Shown: positions 55,743-64,000 of the stretch, piece by piece
Position numbering within the stretch: the stretch's first letter is position 1
Layout: each line of letters opens with the position of its first letter
NCBI RefSeq assembly: GCF_001975725.1
Contig: NZ_CP019434.1
Coordinates: forward strand, 186,001-250,000
DNA: 64,000 nucleotides
Direction of reading: 5' to 3'
From: Acidihalobacter ferrooxydans
Lineage (GTDB): Bacteria; Pseudomonadota; Gammaproteobacteria; DSM-5130; Acidihalobacteraceae
Notes under the pieces: model-generated
Told to the model about the DNA's origin: nothing
The model's database searches: none
Seen by the model: the letters and a program-made list of their open reading frames with translations, nothing else
Position numbers and translations under genes: made by a program

Positions 55743-56981
55743 TCAGGTGCCAGCACTTTCTTCGGTCGGCTTTACTCCGCGCAAACGCAGAAATTCCAAC
55801 CCGAGTCCCGCAAGAGCCAACAAGATGATCGCTCCTCCGTATAGGTTCGCGACCGTCAACAGATCGATACGCCGCGCCATATATCCAGCAACAATCGTCG
55901 GTAGGCTATTGGCCAAATAACTTTCGACGTAGAAGGCGGCCATCAGCCCTGCCCGCTCCGACGGTTTGACCAGATGCACGATGCTTCGCACCGCACCGAA
56001 AAATCCGGAGCCGAACCCGACTCCGGCGATTACGGAACCGATGAGCAGGGCAAGCTCCAGTCGAAAATTGACACCAATTAAGATGACTACCATCCCGACC
56101 GTTAACGTCACCCCACCAATAGCGAAAACCCAGAACGGCTGGCTACGACGTACCAAAAAAATGGCCACGCCACCGCTCAACGTCAGTGCGGCGACGGTCA
56201 GGCCGCCGAGCCAGACCGAGTTCGATCGCGTGATCACGGCAACCAGCGAGGGCATGAGCGACAGATAGAAGCCGCCCAATGCCCACACCGCCACGTTGAT
56301 TGGCGTAATCGCCAGCAGCGCTCCCCTCGCGCCGTGCGGCACCACGATGCGCGGACGCAAGGAAGCCAGCGCTCCGGAACGGCCTTGCGACGTTTCCGGC
56401 GTGGCCCAGCTCAGCACGAGATGCACGGCGAAGACCACCATTAGCAATACGAAGACCAGATGCAACGGGGCCGGGGCCAGTTCCACCAACGCCGTTGTAC
56501 CCAGTGCGCCAAGGGTAATGCCGCCCAGCGTCGCCAGCGTGTTGGTCAGCGAGCCGCGCTCATGATGAAGGTCGACGAGTGCTGCTGCCAAGACCGCTGT
56601 CGCCAAGCCTGTAGCCACGCCTTGCAATGCCCTCGCCACCAGAAGCCAGGCAGGATTGGCAGCGGCCAGGAATATACCCATGGCGACGAATTCCAGGATG
56701 AGGGCATAGCTGATGACAGGACGTCTGCCGAGGTGATCCGAGAGGCGCCCGGCGACGAGTAAGGTGGCAAGCAGGGCAAGTGCGTATACGCCGAAGATAA
56801 GCGTCAAGAGCGCCGGAGAGAAATGCCATTGCAGCTGATAGAGCCGATAGAGCGGCGTTGGAGCGCTCGACGCGGCGAGGAATGCCATGAGCGTCAGCGT
56901 ATGGACCGTCAATGCGGCGTTTGGAGGAAGATTTCCGCCCACGAAGTTTCCGGGACTAGGGCGTGTTCGATCAGAATTCAT
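55743..56981 (-). CDS. MFS transporter
   Basis: A 412-residue major facilitator with twelve spans. APTPLYRLYQLQWHFSPALLTLIFGVYALALLATLLVAGRLSDHLGRRPV carries the conserved loop 2-3 motif. LVARALQGVATGLATAVLAAALVDL follows, as in drug:H+ antiporters. It starts at the ATG of MNSDRTRP with GGTGA upstream. It lies downstream of the F420-type reductase gene on the same strand and probably shares its promoter and LysR control. Confidence 0.88.
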   Translation of the reverse strand: MNSDRTRPSPGNFVGGNLPPNAALTVHTLTLMAFLAASSAPTPLYRLYQLQWHFSPALLTLIFGVYALALLATLLVAGRLSDHLGRRPVISYALILEFVAMGIFLAAANPAWLLVARALQGVATGLATAVLAAALVDLHHERGSLTNTLATLGGITLGALGTTALVELAPAPLHLVFVLLMVVFAVHLVLSWATPETSQGRSGALASLRPRIVVPHGARGALLAITPINVAVWALGGFYLSLMPSLVAVITRSNSVWLGGLTVAALTLSGGVAIFLVRRSQPFWVFAIGGVTLTVGMVVILIGVNFRLELALLIGSVIAGVGFGSGFFGAVRSIVHLVKPSERAGLMAAFYVESYLANSLPTIVAGYMARRIDLLTVANLYGGAIILLALAGLGLEFLRLRGVKPTEESAGT

Positions 56982-57094
56982 AGTTATCACCTGATTAGCG
57001 CGGCCGTCCGATAGACATACCTTGCAACCCACCGGACGAACCAACGCGCAAAACGAAGACGAGACAGGATGTGGACCGACAACGCGGCAGATTG

Positions 57095-57781
57095 TTATTG
57101 CTGGTGCCGATCCTGACGCGAGCGATAGGCGTACCAATCCCCCTCGGGCACCCTGGAATCCGGCGACGTGGCGAGCAGCATCTCCTGCAGAGCACATGTG
57201 CCTAGTGGCCTGCAATAGACGGGGCGGCGTCGTTCAAAACGCCAACCCTCGCTGAGAAGCCCCGCATCAACGATGTCGTAACCGATTTGATCCAGGAAGC
57301 GGGAGGCGATCGACTTCGCCTCCAGATCGTCACCGGCGATCGGCAAGGCTCGCCGATCCGCTGCACCGGCAGGGCGCGCATCCGGTATCAAATCTTCAGC
57401 CAAAATCGCGTTGAGCGCCTTGACGATTCGAGATTCCGGCAGGTGCCGCGCGAGCAATTCGGCCGTGGTCAGTTCTCCGCGATCCAGTTCTGCGATGCGC
57501 CCGAGATGCGGGAAGTAGTTTTGAGGGTTGAGTACCGTCTTACGCACCAGAGGCGCTTTCGGCACGGTCTGATAGTCCTGAAGGTATATCGCGATGCACA
57601 CCACGTCGCCGAATTCTGCGGCTTCATATGCGGTGCCGGCGACGCATCCAATTCTTCGACTGGTCTCGTCCAGGGTTTGCGGCCCTCTCGAATTGCTCAG
57701 CATGACGTCGTGTCCAGCTTGTACGGCGAGCCATCCGATCGATTGCGCCATGCGGCCAGCGCCAATGATTCCAATACGCAT
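57095..57781 (-). CDS. NAD(P)-binding oxidoreductase (F420-dependent NADP reductase-like)
   Basis: A 228-residue Rossmann protein: MRIGIIGAGRMAQSIGWLAVQAGHDVMLSNSRGP, a nucleotide loop, DVVCIAIYLQDY, and a C-terminal part with KALNAILAEDLIPDARPAGAADRRALPIAGDD and a LDQIGYDIVDAGLLSEGWRFER end, matching the Npd/F420-oxidoreductase NADP-binding family. It usually works with NADPH on unknown substrates outside methanogens. It is divergent from the LysR gene. Confidence 0.88.
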   Translation of the reverse strand: MRIGIIGAGRMAQSIGWLAVQAGHDVMLSNSRGPQTLDETSRRIGCVAGTAYEAAEFGDVVCIAIYLQDYQTVPKAPLVRKTVLNPQNYFPHLGRIAELDRGELTTAELLARHLPESRIVKALNAILAEDLIPDARPAGAADRRALPIAGDDLEAKSIASRFLDQIGYDIVDAGLLSEGWRFERRRPVYCRPLGTCALQEMLLATSPDSRVPEGDWYAYRSRQDRHQQ

Positions 57782-57870
57782 CTATCATCACTCCTTAGCT
57801 GCCATGTGACACCGAATTCCACGGGTTGCGGAAACTCGAATCGCGGGAGTGATGATAGGAGGGGACACCA

Positions 57871-57899
57871 ATATCCAACAATGCTATGGTTGAACATAT
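57871..57899 (+). promoter_or_regulatory. Dyad between reductase and LysR genes (candidate LysR site)
   Basis: ATATCCAACAATGCTATGGTTGAACATAT has the imperfect dyad CAAC-N8-GTTG with ATAT at both ends. It lies 25 bases before the LysR start and 90 before the reductase start, the usual position for a LysR autoregulatory site. Confidence 0.45.
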
Positions 57900-57923
57900 C
57901 AAAAACAACAAATACGGATAGAT

Positions 57924-58808
57924 ATGAGCAAACCAATTCTCGACGTGGACGCCGTACGGGCGTTTGTGACCATCGTCGACCTTAAGAGCTTCACCAAGGC
58001 AGCGGAAGCTCTGGGGACAACGCAGGGCGCCATCAGCGTGAAGCTGAAACGCCTGGAAACGCGCTTGGGCCACCATCTGATCGAACGCACGCCGAGATGG
58101 GTACGTCTTTCGGCGCAGGGAGCCGTTTTTCTGAACGCCGCACGCGAGTTCCTTACCGCACATGATCGCGCCGCTGCGGCTCTATCGTCCGAACAACGTC
58201 ATTTCAGACTGGGAATCGCTCAGCACGTGGCAGGGCCGGAAACTCCGACCTTGCTGGCCATGTTGTACGAAAGAGATCCTGGCTTGACCATCGAGGTGCG
58301 GCTCGATGAATCACGTGACCTGCTGAGCGCGTTCGACAATAGCGAACTGGATGCCGTTATCGTCCGGCAGGAAGACGACCATCGGGATGGAGAAGACATC
58401 GGACCGGAACATTTCGGCTGGTTCGCTGCCCCCGATTTCTATCATCGAGAGGGAGAGCCGCTGCGCTTGGCGGCCCTCGCCCCCTGTTGTGGCGTTCGAG
58501 ACATCGCCACGCAGTCGCTCGACGATGCAGGCATCGCTTGGGTCGAAGTCTTCGTCGGAGGAGGACATGCAGCTGTCATGGCAGCCGTATCGGCTGGGCT
58601 CGCGGTCGCCGCTTTATCGTGCCGCCTCGCGCCCTCTGACACGGTCGAGGTTAGTCGGCGATTCGATCTTCCTGAATTGCCCAGTTCAAGAATCATGCTG
58701 CATTCGAAACTCACCGATCAGCGCTCGCGCGATGCCCTAAGAACAATAGCGGCGGCCTACCGGGAACACCGTGCATCAATGCATCGGACCTTAGAAAAGC
58801 AGCTTTGA
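57924..58808 (+). CDS. LysR family transcriptional regulator
   Basis: A 294-residue regulator with N-terminal winged helix-turn-helix (VDAVRAFVTIVDLKSFTKAAEALGTTQGAISVKLKRLETRLGHHLIERT) and a periplasmic-binding-like effector domain. The divergent reductase and MFS genes are the probable targets. Normal length, ATG start. Confidence 0.94.
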   Translation: MSKPILDVDAVRAFVTIVDLKSFTKAAEALGTTQGAISVKLKRLETRLGHHLIERTPRWVRLSAQGAVFLNAAREFLTAHDRAAAALSSEQRHFRLGIAQHVAGPETPTLLAMLYERDPGLTIEVRLDESRDLLSAFDNSELDAVIVRQEDDHRDGEDIGPEHFGWFAAPDFYHREGEPLRLAALAPCCGVRDIATQSLDDAGIAWVEVFVGGGHAAVMAAVSAGLAVAALSCRLAPSDTVEVSRRFDLPELPSSRIMLHSKLTDQRSRDALRTIAAAYREHRASMHRTLEKQL

Positions 58809-59053
58809 GTCACGCGCACGGCCAGCCCTGGAATCCCTGCTTTCGGGGCGAACCAGGCAGTTGGACGACACCGCTCAAGACAACCGGCGTTTCATCGACA
58901 ACTCCACAGGTCGACACAGTCGGTCTACCGCACCCATAGCGGCCACGGGATATGGCATGCGCTTCTCTCGCCGTAGGTATCACCGCATGATTCCGTAAGT
59001 CCGATACCGTTTTCCTCTCCCACCGATTGTCAGAAAAATGGGGTCGAAAAATG
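58809..59053. other. Gap after the LysR gene
   Basis: About 245 bases with no supported gene. A duplicated GAAAAATGGGGTCG motif occurs at its right end (59033-59058), immediately next to the inverted-repeat arm. Confidence 0.4.
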
Positions 59054-59071
59054 GGGTCGGGTCTTGCAATC
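59054..59071 (-). repeat. Right arm of the inverted repeat bounding the 54.7-59.1 kb segment
   Basis: GGGTCGGGTCTTGCAATC, inverted relative to 54670-54687. The enclosed DNA holds the truncated coupling protein, the MFS transporter, the reductase and the LysR regulator. Confidence 0.6.
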
Positions 59072-59114
59072 CCACACGAATTTGAGTGGTTTGACGATTT
59101 CGTTACGCTAACGG

Positions 59115-59332
59115 TCGATGAGCCGGAATACAGCAGTTCAAACAACATTCGCTGGTGCAGGAGATGAACGCCGCGGCCATGGACGGCGTGTGGCTGAGCC
59201 TCAATGGGCAGAGCGCTTGCGCGGCGGTCTTCGCCGAGGCCGCGATCCAAAACGCGCTCACGGCCATGGGCCGCAGAATCGCCGCCTCAGCGACGGCGGC
59301 AGGCTTCGCTATCGCTATTGCCGTCGCGGTCT
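59115..59332 (+). pseudogene. Possible gene 3' end of unknown family
   Basis: From 59115 a plus-strand frame without an obvious start reads about 70 codons (...SLVQEMNAAAMDGVWLSLNGQSACAAVFAEAAIQNALT...) and ends with a hydrophobic tail (GFAIAIAVAV) and a stop at 59332. It overlaps the convergent acyltransferase end by 46 bases. It looks like the remaining C-terminus of a gene cut at the repeat, but I recognise no family. Confidence 0.3.
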
Positions 59333-60675
59333 GACGCGGGCTGCGTGGTGGTCGCTGGCACGTACGGAGGAGATGGCAGAGCGAATGCCTGCGCAAGGCC
59401 GGGCGCCAGCGCCGCCGCCGAAGCCAATTCATTGCGCAGATAAGCCGCCAGGGCGGCGCGCGGCGTCCAGGCGGGTTGAGGCTCCGGCATTTGGCTGCGC
59501 CGCCATGCGCCGCTCTCGCGCGCCACCAGCCCCGCACGCGCGAACCAGCGAAGGCGGGCTTCGAACGCTTCGGCTGCATCGGGCGCCACCCGCTGGCCCG
59601 CCGCCCGCAAGGGCTCGCTCAATGCTTCCAAAAATTCCAGATACCCGGCATGCGTCAATTGCTTTCCGGGGGCGGCGCTCAGTATCCAGTGCGCCAGGAA
59701 ATGGCTGGCTGTCAAGGTGGTGGCGCACAGGATGGCGCGCGCCACGGCATCGTCGAAGGCACGGCGGGCCGGATAATCGGCCCGGTGCAAAATCGCCCCG
59801 GCATGCACGAACACCCGCGTGCGGCGGGAAGGATGGGAAGGGTCATAACCCAGCCCTACCGGCAGGACCGCCAGTTCCGGCCCTGCCGCCTGCGCCAGTT
59901 GCCACGCGCCGGCGCGGGGGCGCTGGAAGAAACCGCTTGGGCTGTTCGCACCTTCGGGTGCGATCATCACGGCCTCGCCCGTCGCCAAAGCCTGTGCGAA
60001 TACCTCCAGATGAGAGCGGATGCGCGCCCGCTCCAGCGGCTTGAACGCGCGGAATGTGGGCAGGTTAAGACGGCGGTGCCCCCATTCGCCGTCCAGCAGC
60101 GAGGAGAAACGCTGTTGGCGCCCTAGCAGCCAGTCGATGCTGCGCTCGGGCGAAGCGCCGGCCGCCGCCAGCCGCTCCGCCCAGCGTGGATGCAGCACTT
60201 CACCCAGCGGCCTGTCGCCGAAGGCGCGGCGCAGATCGCGCAACACCACCGCCAGGCTCTGTTCGCGGATGCGGTGGATGGGGTGCGCCTTGAACACCTC
60301 CAGTATCCGCGGCAAGGGAATCAGGGGCGAGATCAGGCGCGGGCCGATGAGCCAGGGAGAACGCCAGTAGTGCCACAGAAAATCACGGTCGAACAGATCT
60401 TCCCGGGCCACGAAATGCGGCAGGACGCCAGTGATCCGCCGCCCGCGAACCCGCCCCAGAAACACGCCGAGCACCGGTATATCGGCATCGCGGCGGTGAT
60501 TCACCGCGATCAGGCAAGGGCGCGGCTGCCGCTCCGGCAGGCCGCTTTCCTCGATCCGGAACAAGCCGCGCACAATGCGGTCGAAACCCAGCAGGAACCA
60601 ACGCGCCCCGCCGCGCGGCGGGGCAGACGGCGAAGCGGTGCCGGGAGTCATGTCGGGAGCGCGCTGGAACGTCAT
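59287..60675 (-). CDS. 1-acyl-glycerol-3-phosphate acyltransferase-like protein
   Basis: A 462-residue member of the glycerolipid acyltransferase group. The catalytic NHX4D-like motif is VNHRRDADIPVLG, and the substrate motif is IAPEGANSPSGFFQRP. ELAVLPVGLGYDPS follows. The C-terminal half (ASHFLAHWILSAAPGKQLTHAG...) is an extension not found in short PlsC proteins. Role presumably phosphatidic acid or other lipid acylation at the inner membrane. Start uncertain: the ATG at 60675 and another eight codons inside both lack good ribosome sites. Confidence 0.82.
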   Translation of the reverse strand: MTFQRAPDMTPGTASPSAPPRGGARWFLLGFDRIVRGLFRIEESGLPERQPRPCLIAVNHRRDADIPVLGVFLGRVRGRRITGVLPHFVAREDLFDRDFLWHYWRSPWLIGPRLISPLIPLPRILEVFKAHPIHRIREQSLAVVLRDLRRAFGDRPLGEVLHPRWAERLAAAGASPERSIDWLLGRQQRFSSLLDGEWGHRRLNLPTFRAFKPLERARIRSHLEVFAQALATGEAVMIAPEGANSPSGFFQRPRAGAWQLAQAAGPELAVLPVGLGYDPSHPSRRTRVFVHAGAILHRADYPARRAFDDAVARAILCATTLTASHFLAHWILSAAPGKQLTHAGYLEFLEALSEPLRAAGQRVAPDAAEAFEARLRWFARAGLVARESGAWRRSQMPEPQPAWTPRAALAAYLRNELASAAALAPGLAQAFALPSPPYVPATTTQPASDRDGNSDSEACRRR

Positions 60676-60737
60676 GGGTCGCAAGCATACCCGATACGCG
60701 GCGAGGAAATCGCCACCATCGGTCGCCGTGGCAAGAT

Positions 60738-61061
60738 CATCCAAGGCGGTGGGGCGAGTCGCCTGTGCCGAAAACTTCAGTGAGCACTTGCTTGCGTCGC
60801 TCAACAGCGGCATTCGCGGCGCTGAAGATTGCCGACATCACAGCACTTGGCGCATCGGATCGTTCCGCAAAAACCAGCCGGTGACCGTGGTGGGTCATCA
60901 GGATACAGGCGTGTATCCGGCATCCGGTCTTGCCCGCGTACTCGCGCAGCCAATCGCGATAAAAACGGTCATTTTCATCCGCGTAAAGGCACGCCTGTCG
61001 GTGTTTACTGCGACGGATGATGTGCGGCGGGACGTTTGGTAAAGCCGGCCAGGCGAGGCAT
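60738..61061 (-). pseudogene. REP-associated tyrosine transposase (RAYT/IS200-like), remnant 1
   Basis: After an ATG at 61061 the frame shifts by one base near 61040, then reads NVPPHIIRRSKHRQACLYADENDRFYRDWLREYAGKTGCRIHACILMT, the start of a Y1_Tnp RAYT domain, continuing to a stop at 60738. The HUH motif position reads HHGHRLVF instead of NHVHL, and the tyrosine part is missing. The nucleotide sequence repeats at 62643-62815. Confidence 0.75.
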
Positions 61062-61153
61062 GGAGTTTCCTCCAGGCTGGATTGCTCCGATCCATCGCGG
61101 AAACTGTGGGCTGTCGCCTGATGGGTGATCTTCGCGTTGTTTGCTGACTGGCC

Positions 61154-62446
61154 TCAATCCTGGGCTTCGAGCCAACGGCCCAATTCGTTCATCGGCATGG
61201 GTCTGGCTAGCGCATAGCCTTGCAGTAAGGCATTTATTTCGTGTTTCATTTTGATGGCCAGATGGCTGTCCTCGATATGGGTGAAAACGGTTCGGCTGCC
61301 CAGCGAGCGAATCAATTCGGCCATAGAGCGTAGGGTGCCGACCGCATGATGTTTCGATAACGGGCCGAGCAGCGAACGGGTATCGAACTTGACCCAGTCG
61401 ACAGGAAGCTCGGCCAGCGATATCAATGGTATTTGTTGGGCATCGATGTTTATGGCCCAGCCAACACCCATCTCGCAACATGCGCTGATGACGCTTTCCA
61501 GCCGCTTGCGTTCATGCGTTATGGCCTGTATCGGCAGCTCAAAAATGAGCCTTCTCCGGTCAAAACCCGCATGATTTTGCAAATGACGTTTCAATGAAGA
61601 TTCGAATTCACCGCTCACGATCGCATTCAGGCCGATGTTGAGGCTGATCGTCAGGGGTGTACCGTTCTTGTGCAGCAATCTGGGTGCATCAGTGGCCACA
61701 TTTTGAAATACCCATTCATCGAGCTCATTCATCAGCCAGTTGTGGCGCTCTGCCAAAGACAGCAGTAAATCCGTGGTGATCTGGATCGAGGACTTGGAGC
61801 CACGCCAATGGATGAGAGCTTCGACGGCACAAGGGCCTTCGCCTTGAGAATCGATGATTGGCTGATACAGCACCTCGAATTCACCGTGCCCGAGCCCGCG
61901 GATCATCGCCTCCTGGATTTCATTGGTCGTCTGATGCCAGGATTCGAGCTCGATGTTGGCAAAATGAGCGTGATGCCCGCCGTGCTCAATCCATTCGGAT
62001 GCCGTTTGCGCGGCGAGTTGGCGCAATGCATCGGGAGATCCGGTATCGAAAGGATAAACGGCGATCCCGATACTCGTTCTCAAGTCCGGCAACCCCGGTT
62101 CGGGATCGGTCAGGACGCGGCGGATTCTATGAATGATCGATTCGAGTTCCTCGACTGTGTTGATGCTGGCGACTATCTCTACGGTGCCAGGGAACTCAAT
62201 GGGCCCTGCATAGTCGATCGAACGCATGGCTTGCTGCAATTTGGCAGGAAGCAATTCGGCTAATTCCGCTTTTTTGTTCTCAGACCATGAGTCGAGGATG
62301 GATGATCTGAACTCAAGAACCATGACAGCCGTCAATGAATGCAGGCGTTCTGTGAGCCCGAAACCCAGAGCCAAACGGCTTTCTAATTCCGAGGCTCGTT
62401 GAGAGGCTCTATTTCTGCTCGGGACCGGGGCTGACGATTTCTTCAT
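61154..62446 (-). CDS. Degenerate GGDEF-EAL domain protein
   Basis: A 430-residue cytosolic protein. Residues about 25-165 resemble a GGDEF domain without its GGDEF motif (EFPGTVEIV at that place). Residues 180-428 are an EAL domain: EAL at 209-211 in CAVEALIHWRG, a conserved N in ISLNIGLNAI, E in IFELPIQAI, K in PVDWVKFDTRSL, E in FTHIEDSHLAI and QGYALARPM. The DDFG metal motif is replaced by NIDA (333-336). This suggests loss of phosphodiesterase activity and a c-di-GMP-binding or protein-interaction role. It stands alone, between two RAYT remnants. Confidence 0.85.
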   Translation of the reverse strand: MKKSSAPVPSRNRASQRASELESRLALGFGLTERLHSLTAVMVLEFRSSILDSWSENKKAELAELLPAKLQQAMRSIDYAGPIEFPGTVEIVASINTVEELESIIHRIRRVLTDPEPGLPDLRTSIGIAVYPFDTGSPDALRQLAAQTASEWIEHGGHHAHFANIELESWHQTTNEIQEAMIRGLGHGEFEVLYQPIIDSQGEGPCAVEALIHWRGSKSSIQITTDLLLSLAERHNWLMNELDEWVFQNVATDAPRLLHKNGTPLTISLNIGLNAIVSGEFESSLKRHLQNHAGFDRRRLIFELPIQAITHERKRLESVISACCEMGVGWAINIDAQQIPLISLAELPVDWVKFDTRSLLGPLSKHHAVGTLRSMAELIRSLGSRTVFTHIEDSHLAIKMKHEINALLQGYALARPMPMNELGRWLEAQD

Positions 62447-62599
62447 GCGTGATTCCTTGCCTGGGCTCTGGGTTTTTACCGCAACGGATCGAATTCAGAT
62501 GGGGTGGCCGTTGAATTTTTACCGGTTGGAAATCATGTTATTTGCCTTGCGTGTTCATGGTGACGAAAAAATCCGCATCCGTTTTTTTCTGAAGATCCA

Positions 62600-62815
62600 T
62601 CATAACGGCTTTAATTGACACGGGCTCAATCTTTTTAGCCGTGTATTCGCGAGCCAATCGCGATAAAAACGATCATTTTGATTCGCGTAGAAAGATGCCT
62701 GTGGGTGTTTGCTGCGCTGGATGATGTGCGGCGGGACGTTGGGTAAAACCTGGCGGGTGCGGCATGGAGTTTTCTCAAGGTTGGAGTTGCTCCAATTCAT
62801 CACGGAAACGCGGTC
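62600..62815 (-). pseudogene. RAYT transposase remnant 2 (N-terminal part)
   Basis: It reads RQVLPNVPPHIIQRSKHPQ ASFYANQNDRFYRDWLANT, the N-terminus of the same RAYT domain as at 60738-61061, then leaves homology near 62643. The shared DNA extends upstream of the start into 62815. Both copies have the same orientation and share the misplaced ATG frame. The rest of 62447-62870 shows no gene. Confidence 0.7.
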
Positions 62816-62870
62816 AGCCCCCTGATTATCTTTTTCGTGTCCTCAGCTTCCGGGTTCGCTTCCCGGTGGG

Positions 62871-63350
62871 TTATCCGGGCTTGTCGGGATTTTTCTGATC
62901 GTCTTCATTTTCGTCCGCGTCCGCATCGATGTACTGCTCATCGAGCAGTGTGGCCCATTGATGCTCGTGTCGTTCGATCAATTCCAGGAGCCGTTGGCGA
63001 AACCCGAGTAGTTTTTTTTCGAAGTGCGAGAAGTCTTCGCCGCTGTCGACGCTTTGCGCGGCGCGCTCCAGGCCGAGCAGGGTGTCGCGCAGTTTCATGC
63101 TGGCGCCCATCGAGCTCTTGATTTGTTCGCGCGGATGCGGAATCCAGCCGCGGTCGTTGGTCAGCGAGCGCAGACCTTCTCCGCATTCAAGCAGCCGTTT
63201 TCGCATGCGGTCGACTGCGCCGATTTTGCCGGAGCGTACGTCGCCGAAAACTGCGAGGTCGAGCAGTTCAAGCCATTCGCGCCGTAAGGTGGCGAGGGTG
63301 TCGGGGTCGAAAGTGAGCGAGGCGGTGACACGTTCGGGGTCGAAGGCCAT
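62871..63350 (-). CDS. Hypothetical protein with coiled-coil and acidic tail (159 residues)
   Basis: Predicted largely helical: LRREWLELLDLAVFGDVRSGKIGAVDRMRKRLLECGEGL, then FSHFEKKLLGFRQRLLELIERHEHQWATLLDEQY and an acidic C-terminus (DADADENEDDQKNPD). No family recognised. It lies 29 bases downstream of the MurU gene on the same strand and so may be co-transcribed with it. Confidence 0.65.
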   Translation of the reverse strand: MAFDPERVTASLTFDPDTLATLRREWLELLDLAVFGDVRSGKIGAVDRMRKRLLECGEGLRSLTNDRGWIPHPREQIKSSMGASMKLRDTLLGLERAAQSVDSGEDFSHFEKKLLGFRQRLLELIERHEHQWATLLDEQYIDADADENEDDQKNPDKPG

Positions 63351-63379
63351 GTGCGTTGAAGTCCTTGTGAAAGATGGGG

Positions 63380-64000
63380 TTACGGGGTGGCGCTGCTGTG
63401 TGGGCGGTTCAGCGCATGCAGTCGATCGGGCGTGCCGACGTCGGCCCACAAGCCATGATGGTGCTCGCCGCTGATGCGGTCTGCGCTGATTGCATGGCGC
63501 AGCAGCGGCGCCAGCGGCTGCGGGCCATCGGGTACATCCGCGAACAGTTCGGGGCGATAGTAACCGATGCCGCTGTAGGTCAGGCGGTTGTCGTCATGAG
63601 GCCTGATGCGGGTCCCGTGCAGTGCGAAATCGCCGTGCGGATGTTGTGGCGGGTTGTCGACGAGCACGAGGTGCGCGAGGTCGCCGCCCGGGTCGTGCGG
63701 CGTCAGCGGATGGTCGCACCAGATGTCGCCGTTGACCACGAGGAAGGGGCCCGCTCCGAGCAGAGGCAGGGCGTGATGGATGCCGCCAGCGGTTTCGAGG
63801 GCGCCGTCGGGTTCCTGTGAATAGTGGATGCGCAGGCCGTAGTGCGCGCCGTTGCCGAGCGTGGCGCGGATCTGGTCGCCGAGCCAGGCGAGGTTGATGA
63901 CGATGTCGCGGTAGCCGGCGGCGGCCAGGCGCAGCAGATGGTGTTCGATCAGGGGGCGTCCGCCCACGGGTAGCAAGGGTTTGGGCGTGTGATCGGTGAG
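63380..64000 (-). CDS. murU: N-acetylmuramate alpha-1-phosphate uridylyltransferase MurU (N-terminus cut by window edge)
   Basis: A nucleotidyltransferase of the peptidoglycan recycling shortcut that makes UDP-MurNAc from MurNAc-1-P. The frame is open to the window edge, beginning LTDHTPKPLLPVGGRPLIEHHL, so about 15-20 N-terminal residues with the AAGxGxRM loop are outside. VNGDIWCDHPL gives the metal aspartate, and WADVGTPDRLHALN the C-terminal signature. The kinase AmgK is usually upstream and would lie beyond the window. Confidence 0.9.
   Translation of the reverse strand, partial: LTDHTPKPLLPVGGRPLIEHHLLRLAAAGYRDIVINLAWLGDQIRATLGNGAHYGLRIHYSQEPDGALETAGGIHHALPLLGAGPFLVVNGDIWCDHPLTPHDPGGDLAHLVLVDNPPQHPHGDFALHGTRIRPHDDNRLTYSGIGYYRPELFADVPDGPQPLAPLLRHAISADRISGEHHHGLWADVGTPDRLHALNRPHSSATP

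Overview
The window reads as chromosomal DNA of a GC-rich gammaproteobacterium. Housekeeping loci have gammaproteobacterial form: rplM-rpsI, tRNA-Gln(CTG), bpt, lgt, rpe-gph-trpE, trpGDC, OsmC-speD, slt, pldA and dsbB. An HiPIP, a secreted truncated globin and a cytochrome b module suggest a respiratory, possibly iron- or sulfur-oxidising lifestyle of the Chromatiales/Acidihalobacter kind. That placement is inference; no rRNA gene is present.

Layout. 1-9 kb: end of an enoyl-CoA hydratase gene, an orphan bufferin-like metallophore precursor, thiC behind a TPP riboswitch, a stand-alone MurE paralog, pdxH, an alpha/beta hydrolase overlapping mtfA, and wrbA. 9-13.3 kb: bpt, an alanyl-tRNA editing gene, lgt, rplM-rpsI and tRNA-Gln. 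14-16.4 kb: Tat-exported HiPIP, a DUF3034 outer-membrane protein and a periplasmic truncated hemoglobin. 16.5-20.4 kb: metC with divergent Lrp/AsnC, an OmpA-like protein, a 46-residue membrane protein, MOSC and MTH1187-type proteins. 20.8-27.8 kb: rpe-gph, a candidate trp leader peptide, trpE, trpGDC, OsmC and speD. 28-35 kb: slt, two purine deaminases, a membrane protein, pldA and an internally deleted mscS. 35.6-45 kb: envelope and redox proteins, a PepSY/response regulator/histidine kinase set, a DyP peroxidase, YceI, DsbB and a DODA-type dioxygenase. 45.3-48.7 kb: a lower-GC three-gene cytochrome b6-like operon with an FNR-type box, beside transposase wreckage. 48.7-54.6 kb: an orphan ABC solute-binding protein, GST, EVE, MFS and AraC genes. 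54.7-59.1 kb: a segment bounded by an inverted repeat, holding a truncated TraG/VirD4 coupling protein and an MFS/oxidoreductase/LysR set. 59.3-64 kb: an acyltransferase, a degenerate GGDEF-EAL protein between two RAYT transposase remnants, and MurU.

The most unusual general property is the density of short non-coding dispersed elements. I can separate four families (A-D here). B copies end in YCCGAATGTTTCA-type inverted repeats; two copies are flanked by 4-bp direct repeats (TTGA, CTGA), and one splits an IS1595-type transposase gene, so B has moved. A copies end in inverted repeats (a perfect 20 bp in one copy), and two of them bracket slt, supplying its stop codon and apparently rewriting its N-terminus. 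One C copy sits between trpE and trpG.

My best candidate for an undescribed system is the cytochrome b module at 45.3-47.1 kb: all four haem-b histidines are present, but there is no recognisable Qo (PEWY) motif, Rieske protein or cytochrome c1 beside it. Next are the orphan bufferin, the HiPIP/DUF3034/globin cluster and the MurE paralog lacking the DNPR specificity motif. Everything here comes from reading the sequence and translations; no database search was run.
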